Source: CAIOYC01 sp964243985
GTDB taxonomy: Bacteria > Pseudomonadota > Alphaproteobacteria > Caulobacterales > Caulobacteraceae
Length of the DNA stretch: 34,312 nt
Assembly: GCA_964243985.1 (NCBI GenBank)
Contig: CAXTHJ010000025.1
Location: forward strand, 1 to 34,312
Reading direction: 5' to 3'
Part shown: piece by piece, positions 29,889-34,312 of the stretch
Numbering within the stretch: the stretch's first letter is position 1
How the letters are laid out: each line of letters begins with the position of its first letter
Program-made: the position numbers and the translations under genes
Notes under the pieces: generated by a model
The model's database searches: none
What the model saw: only the letters and a program-made list of their open reading frames with translations
Told to the model about the DNA's origin: nothing

Positions 29889-31550
29889 GTGTTGAACTTC
29901 AATCAAGGCCGCCGTGCCTATCCGCCGCACAGACAAGGGCGCGTCCAGAGCCCTACAATCGCGCGTTGTTGTAAAGGTGCGCAGATCGTTCCCGACCCGA
30001 AAAAAGCGTGGCCTGATGGGAGCCTTTTCGGCCTGATCTCAGCCTTGGCGTTGGCGATAGGGCTCGCGATGGCGCCGTTGGATCGCGGATCGGCGCAAAC
30101 TTCCGCGCCGCCGGTCCCCACCGTGCTGAAAGAGATGATCGCAGCGGATGGTGACAAGGGTTCTGCGGAAATCCTCCTGACCTTCGATCCTGTCGCGCCC
30201 AAGTTTGCCCTTATCAAAGACGGCACCGATAAGCCGGGCATCGGTTTCGCCCTGTCTGCTCGCGGCCCCAATGTGAAAATCCCCGCAAGCTTGCACAACG
30301 CCGTGCGCGGCATCTCCATTGAGCAAAATGACACGGTGCTGATCGTCCGGTTCAATACGGCGGGGTCGTCGCACATCGTCGTCACGCCAATCGGCGACAA
30401 GACGATCCGAGTGGCCATCGCGCCGCTACGAATTGCCAGTATCGTCGACGGCGCACCCAATCCTCCGCCAATTAAATCGACGCCGCGAGCGCCGGAGGAC
30501 GATGGTTTTGAGATGGTGCCGCTCAAATACGCCGATGTGAGTGAAGTGGTGGGTCTATTGACCGAAGGTTTGACGATCAAGTCCAATGACTCGTTCATCC
30601 CCCACGAGCCCGCCTTTGGATCCGCCAGCATGAGCGGCGGCGCGGCTTACAGTCCCGGTTCGCAAAGCACAGAGCCCTCAACCGATCCACTGGCGCAATC
30701 GGTGGATGACTCCATCGCTGTGGATCGCCGATTGAACGCGATCATCCTCAAGGGATCGCCCGCAAAAATCACCCGGTTGAAGGAGAAGATCGCCCAGATC
30801 GACGTTCCCGTGCAGAGCGTCCTTCTGGAGACGGTGTTCGTGGAGTTGGACGAGTCCGGCGCCCGGAATGTGGGGCTGGACTTCAACAACGCCAGTTCGC
30901 AGATCGCCGTGGCGACGGTGCAGACGGGCAGCTATCTGCCGAGCGGTCTTTCGCCCAGCAAAGTCCTGACCACCGCCTCCCTTCAGGCCGCGATCTACGC
31001 CCAGGTCAGTTCGGGAAGGGGGCGGATCGTCTCCAAACCCCGCATCGCCGCGCAAAGCGGATCGACGGCCAAGATCATAACCGGGGACGCCTTGCCGATC
31101 CTGACGTCCATCGCGCTTTCAGGCGTCAACGCCGTTTCGCAGCAGGTTCAGTACGTCAACGTCGGCGTCACCTTGCAGATCGCCCCCCGGGTGAGCAGCG
31201 ACGGCTTTGTCACCTCCCACGTCTTTTGCGTCGTCTCCAGCGTAACCGGCACATCGCAGGGATACCCGACCATCAGCCAGCGCGAAGCGGAGACCTCCGC
31301 CACGGTCCGCGACGGAGAGACCTTTGTCATCGGCGGTCTGACGGAGGAGAGTGAAATCTCCACCAAGAACAAGGTGCCGGGTCTTGGCGACATCCCGCTG
31401 GCCGGAAACCTTTTTCGGCTGGGAACGGGCAGTAGGGCGAAGACGGAACTCTATATCGTCGTCACGCCGCACATCGTGACCCACGGCGGCAGCGACGGCA
31501 TCCCGCTCGTCGTGGAGCGAGAGGTGCTCCACCCCGCGCCAAAGCCGTAA
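29889..31550 (+). CDS. Orphan secretin (GspD/PilQ-like outer-membrane channel)
   Basis: This protein of up to 553 residues has an N-terminal hydrophobic signal at about residues 45-62 with probable cleavage after SAQ (about 70). A beta-rich AMIN-like part follows (about 75-190), then an N1-type ring domain (VPLKYADVSEVVGLL, about 210-225) with a second repeat containing AVDRRLNAIILKGSPAKITRL. The secretin beta-barrel domain is about 310-540 and ends KVPGLGDIPLAGNLFR and TELYIVVTPHIV. Secretins are multimeric outer-membrane gates of type II secretion, pili and related systems. Here no pilotin, ATPase or pseudopilin is nearby. The annotated GTG start leaves about 44 residues before the signal and lacks a ribosome site, so the true start is uncertain. 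It follows the sedolisin gene by 38 bases. Confidence 0.88.
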   Translation: MLNFNQGRRAYPPHRQGRVQSPTIARCCKGAQIVPDPKKAWPDGSLFGLISALALAIGLAMAPLDRGSAQTSAPPVPTVLKEMIAADGDKGSAEILLTFDPVAPKFALIKDGTDKPGIGFALSARGPNVKIPASLHNAVRGISIEQNDTVLIVRFNTAGSSHIVVTPIGDKTIRVAIAPLRIASIVDGAPNPPPIKSTPRAPEDDGFEMVPLKYADVSEVVGLLTEGLTIKSNDSFIPHEPAFGSASMSGGAAYSPGSQSTEPSTDPLAQSVDDSIAVDRRLNAIILKGSPAKITRLKEKIAQIDVPVQSVLLETVFVELDESGARNVGLDFNNASSQIAVATVQTGSYLPSGLSPSKVLTTASLQAAIYAQVSSGRGRIVSKPRIAAQSGSTAKIITGDALPILTSIALSGVNAVSQQVQYVNVGVTLQIAPRVSSDGFVTSHVFCVVSSVTGTSQGYPTISQREAETSATVRDGETFVIGGLTEESEISTKNKVPGLGDIPLAGNLFRLGTGSRAKTELYIVVTPHIVTHGGSDGIPLVVEREVLHPAPKP

Positions 31551-31557
31551 GCGGCGC

Positions 31558-33543
31558 CTAAACCTCGATCTTCGTCTCTTCCAGGAAGCCTGCGGTGTCG
31601 AACAGTTGGTCGAGCACGTCCTTCCATTCCGGCCCCCGGACGAAGATTTGAGCGGGGGACAGACCGGCCAGCACCGACGGCGGCGACCCCTCCTCGGGGG
31701 TGACGAACAGGCCGTCGCGCTTGAATTTGGCGCCAAGCACCGGATCGGACGTCACCACCGCCAAAGGAATGGACAGAAGCAGGCCCAGGATCACCGGGGC
31801 CATCCACAAGGCCACGTCCGGCGAAGCGATGATCGCCCCGACCCCCAGCGCTATGCCGAACACGGTGTGGGGCAGATAGTGGCGGGCGGCGTCGCCCCAC
31901 AGCAAGGCGCCGTCCGTTCGTCGTTGAGCGGCCCAACCGGAATCGCGGCCAATGACGATGTCGAACAACGCCTTGGTCTGGGCCGTCATCATGATCGGGG
32001 CGAGAAGGGCGGACAGCACCGTCTCGCAGGCGACCCCCAGGATGAGCTTTCCCGGGTGGCCCCAGACCTTGCGCTCGTCGCTGCTGGCGAGGGTGCGGAA
32101 CAGGGAAAGGACGCGGGGAATGAACAGGCTCAACAGGCTGATGGCCAAGAGCCACTTGAACATATCGACGTTGTAGTCATCCCATCCCGCCGCCGCCGAA
32201 CGTGCGGTCTCAGCGGACACCGCCGCCCCGATGACCAGGAATAAGAGCCAGAGGGGCGGCATAAGATAGGTCATCACGCCTTGGGTGAGGTGGACCCGGC
32301 TCATCCAATGCAGGCCGCGCGCGGCGATGAGCGGGAGATGCTGAAGGTTGCCCTGGCACCACCGACGCTCGCGGGCGATCATGTCCGGCAGGGTCGGAGG
32401 GCACTCTTCAAAGGAGCCTTCAAGCTGCGGCGCAAGGCGAACGTCCCAACCCGCTCGTCGAAGAAGGGCGGCCTCGACGAAATCGTGGCTCATCACCTCG
32501 CCGCCGAACGGTCGCGGCCCATGCAGTCGAGGCAAGCCGGCATGGGCGGCGAAGGCGCGAACGCGAATGATGGCGTTATGTCCCCAATAGTTGCCGGCGG
32601 TTCCGGATGTGTGCGCCAAACCGTCGCTCATCATCGGGCCGTAGAGGCGGCTGGCGAACTGCTGGACCCGGCCGAACACGCTCATACGGTTCACCAGGCG
32701 GGGCGTGGTCTGGATCAGGCCAGTACGCGGTTGTCGATCCATGAAGCCAGCGAGGCGGACAAGGGTTTCACCGTCCATGACGCTGTCCGCGTCGAGGACC
32801 ACCATGTAGTCGTAGGCGCCGCCGAAGCGGCGCACCCAGTCGGCGATGTTGCCGGCCTTTCGCCCCCGATTTTCTGTACGGGCGCGGTAGAAAAGGCGGT
32901 GGTGCTGGCCCGTAGTCCGGCGCAGACGCTCGAATGCGGCCGCCTCTTCTCGCTTAATGTCCGGATCGCGCGTGTCGCTGAGGAGGAAGATATCGAACCG
33001 GTCGTCAACGCAAAGATCTTGGATGGAGGCGTCCACGTTCCTCAGACGCGCAATGATCGCCTGGGGATCTTCGTTATGCACCGGCATGAGGATCGCCGTG
33101 TGACCGACGGGCGGGGTGAGAGGCGTGTCGGCCGTCAGGTCTATGGTCTCGGAACCGCCGCCAATGCAGATGCTGAAGCCGATGAGGGCGTTGGCGAGGG
33201 AATAGGCGATCCAGGCGAAAAGGATTTCGAACAGAATCAGGTTCAAGACCTCAAGGCCGCTCAGTCCGCCAATCTGCAAGACTGTATAAGCCGTGGTTCC
33301 AGCAAAGGCGGTGAATCCGCCCGCCAGGATGAGCACGCCGATCTGCAGGAAGTCCGCTTCCTTTAAAGGCGACGGCTGCATACCCTCGGGTTTCCGCCAT
33401 AAATCCTGCTCCGGCATCGCCAAGGGGTCTTCTGGCGGAAGCCAAGGCGATGGTTCGCAGGGCGCAAGGAAGACCCGGCCGTCACCCAGGACGGCGGCGA
33501 GCTTATTGTCCGGCCAAGAGAGGTTAGGCGGAAGAACGGTCAA
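31558..33543 (-). CDS. opgH: Glucans biosynthesis glucosyltransferase OpgH
   Basis: This 661-residue inner-membrane GT2 enzyme uses UDP-glucose to build the beta-1,2-glucan backbone of osmoregulated periplasmic glucans. The N-terminal phrase DPLAMPEQDL and two membrane segments (about 65-90 and 95-125) precede the catalytic domain, which has TAILMPVHNEDP, YMVVLDADSVMDG, GNYWGHNAIIR, SHDFVEAALLRRAGW and ERRWCQGN. Several C-terminal membrane segments follow. It lacks the long C-terminal extension of the Escherichia coli protein, as usual in alphaproteobacteria. The start is TTG at 33543: no ATG or GTG occurs in frame between it and the upstream stop. It is 66 bases downstream of opgG. It converges with the secretin gene with a 7-base gap. 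Confidence 0.95.
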   Translation of the reverse strand: MTVLPPNLSWPDNKLAAVLGDGRVFLAPCEPSPWLPPEDPLAMPEQDLWRKPEGMQPSPLKEADFLQIGVLILAGGFTAFAGTTAYTVLQIGGLSGLEVLNLILFEILFAWIAYSLANALIGFSICIGGGSETIDLTADTPLTPPVGHTAILMPVHNEDPQAIIARLRNVDASIQDLCVDDRFDIFLLSDTRDPDIKREEAAAFERLRRTTGQHHRLFYRARTENRGRKAGNIADWVRRFGGAYDYMVVLDADSVMDGETLVRLAGFMDRQPRTGLIQTTPRLVNRMSVFGRVQQFASRLYGPMMSDGLAHTSGTAGNYWGHNAIIRVRAFAAHAGLPRLHGPRPFGGEVMSHDFVEAALLRRAGWDVRLAPQLEGSFEECPPTLPDMIARERRWCQGNLQHLPLIAARGLHWMSRVHLTQGVMTYLMPPLWLLFLVIGAAVSAETARSAAAGWDDYNVDMFKWLLAISLLSLFIPRVLSLFRTLASSDERKVWGHPGKLILGVACETVLSALLAPIMMTAQTKALFDIVIGRDSGWAAQRRTDGALLWGDAARHYLPHTVFGIALGVGAIIASPDVALWMAPVILGLLLSIPLAVVTSDPVLGAKFKRDGLFVTPEEGSPPSVLAGLSPAQIFVRGPEWKDVLDQLFDTAGFLEETKIEV

Positions 33544-33609
33544 CGGTGGAGCCCCAGCGCGGTGTTCATCCTGATCGTGATCGCCTTAATACCCAAGCTG
33601 TATTTCCGT

Positions 33610-34312
33610 TCATCGGTCTGGAAATAATTGATACAGCCATGTTTCACTGAGGGCTGCTTCGCCCTGCCGGAGATAGGCGCGAAGATCGATCGGGCCGTTT
33701 TGTGGGCCGCCCACATCAAAAATGAGGCGCCAAAACGGCGTTCCGACGATCGGATAGGCGGATACGGTTTCAACCTTTGCGTTTCCTCCGGCGGTGACGA
33801 CGCCCTCGACGCCGCTTTGCCGCGTCAGGCCTTTTAAGCTGTCGCCGGCGAAATCAACGGCGAATCGCTGGAAGCCTTCCCGCGCGGCGAAACCTGGCCT
33901 GCCGCCTAAGCCGAGGCGGGTGGCGATGGTTCGGGCAAGGGCGCCGACCGGCGGCTGATCGATCCAATTTATGTGGTAGCTGAGGCGCAATGCGTCGCCC
34001 GCAGCCACCGGCCGCTCCGGCGTCCAGAAAGCGCCGACATTATCCTGGGTTTCGCTGTTGGATGGACTCTCCAAAAGGCGCACCGATCCTGGACCGAAAG
34101 GCGCTTTAGGCTCGATCCAGACGCTCGGACGCTTTTCGTAGAAAACGCCGTCGTCCTGGTAATGGTCGAACATGCGGTCCCGCTGCAGAAGGCCAAAACC
34201 TTTTGGATCCTGGTCCTGAAAGGCGTTGGTGATCACGTGCGGAGGATTGGCCAGAGGCCGCCACAGGCGCTCCCCTGCGCCCGTCCAGAGATGAAGGCCA
34301 TCGGAATCATGG
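33610..34312 (-). CDS. opgG: Glucans biosynthesis protein OpgG, 5' part missing
   Basis: This is the C-terminal 233 residues of OpgG, the periplasmic partner of OpgH in osmoregulated glucan synthesis; the start lies beyond the window edge. The frame enters the window as DSDGLHLWTGAGERLWRPLA and continues through NAFQDQDPKGFGLLQRDR and FDHYQDDGVFYEKRPSVWIE, the conserved core of the family. It ends with an immunoglobulin-like domain (LRAYLRQGEAALSETWLYQLFP). GC is somewhat lower in the last part. The gene is followed by opgH on the same strand, the standard order. Confidence 0.94.
   Translation of the reverse strand, partial: HDSDGLHLWTGAGERLWRPLANPPHVITNAFQDQDPKGFGLLQRDRMFDHYQDDGVFYEKRPSVWIEPKAPFGPGSVRLLESPSNSETQDNVGAFWTPERPVAAGDALRLSYHINWIDQPPVGALARTIATRLGLGGRPGFAAREGFQRFAVDFAGDSLKGLTRQSGVEGVVTAGGNAKVETVSAYPIVGTPFWRLIFDVGGPQNGPIDLRAYLRQGEAALSETWLYQLFPDR

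Noticed and set aside
29889..31550. Secretin as evidence of a type II secretion or pilus operon in the window
   Set aside because: No ATPase, pseudopilin, inner-membrane platform or pilotin gene is adjacent; it is reported as an orphan.
1..34312. CRISPR array, prophage or insertion sequence
   Set aside because: No regularly spaced direct repeats, transposase or phage structural gene was seen on either strand.

Overview
The window looks like chromosomal DNA of a high-GC alphaproteobacterium of the family Caulobacteraceae (Caulobacter, Phenylobacterium, Brevundimonas group). The reasons are the flagellar gene order fliL-fliM-(PflI-like)-(MotE-like)-TPR facing flgF-flgG-flgA-flgH, a sigma-54-type promoter in front of flgF, CtrA-like TTAA boxes, and dxs-ispA-xseB next to the flagellar block. 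The assignment rests on gene order and protein family recognition, not on a database search.

Layout. (1) 1-2625, minus strand: hisS and the start of hisZ, separated by a palindromic intergenic repeat. (2) 2811-9274, minus strand: a flagellar cluster read as fliL, fliM, a PflI-like membrane protein, a MotE-like protein and a large exported TPR protein. (3) 9275-9531: a divergent control region with a good sigma-54 promoter toward flgF. (4) 9532-12630, plus strand: flgF, flgG, flgA, flgH (rod, P-ring chaperone, L-ring), followed by a small lipoprotein, a hypothetical gene and a MarR-type regulator. (5) 14275-18055, minus strand: dxs, ispA, xseB (isoprenoid precursors and exonuclease VII) and a histidine phosphatase. 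(6) 18069-21332, minus strand: a histone-deacetylase-like amidohydrolase, a WecG/TagA-type glycosyltransferase with a strongly AT-rich upstream region, and a VWA/CoxE-like protein. (7) 21581-26829: a catalase-like haem protein; a molybdopterin oxidoreductase of the YdeP type with a nitrate-reductase-associated protein; divergent fdhD; and a tiny cysteine-rich protein. (8) 26888-34312: a GNAT acetyltransferase, an S1/P1-type nuclease, a sedolisin (S53) protease, an orphan secretin, and opgH with the end of opgG (osmoregulated periplasmic glucans).

How the genes work together. The flagellar genes form two divergent units around one control region. One unit encodes switch, stator-associated and positioning parts, the other the rod and ring parts. 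The molybdenum-enzyme block combines an enzyme with the sulfur-transfer protein FdhD that such enzymes need, and the shared promoter region contains a nested set of inverted repeats. The right end is rich in exported products. The least explained part is the lower-GC sedolisin plus orphan-secretin pair, which has no other secretion genes beside it. No CRISPR array, rRNA, convincing tRNA, transposase or phage gene was seen. No gene-free stretch exceeds 300 bases.
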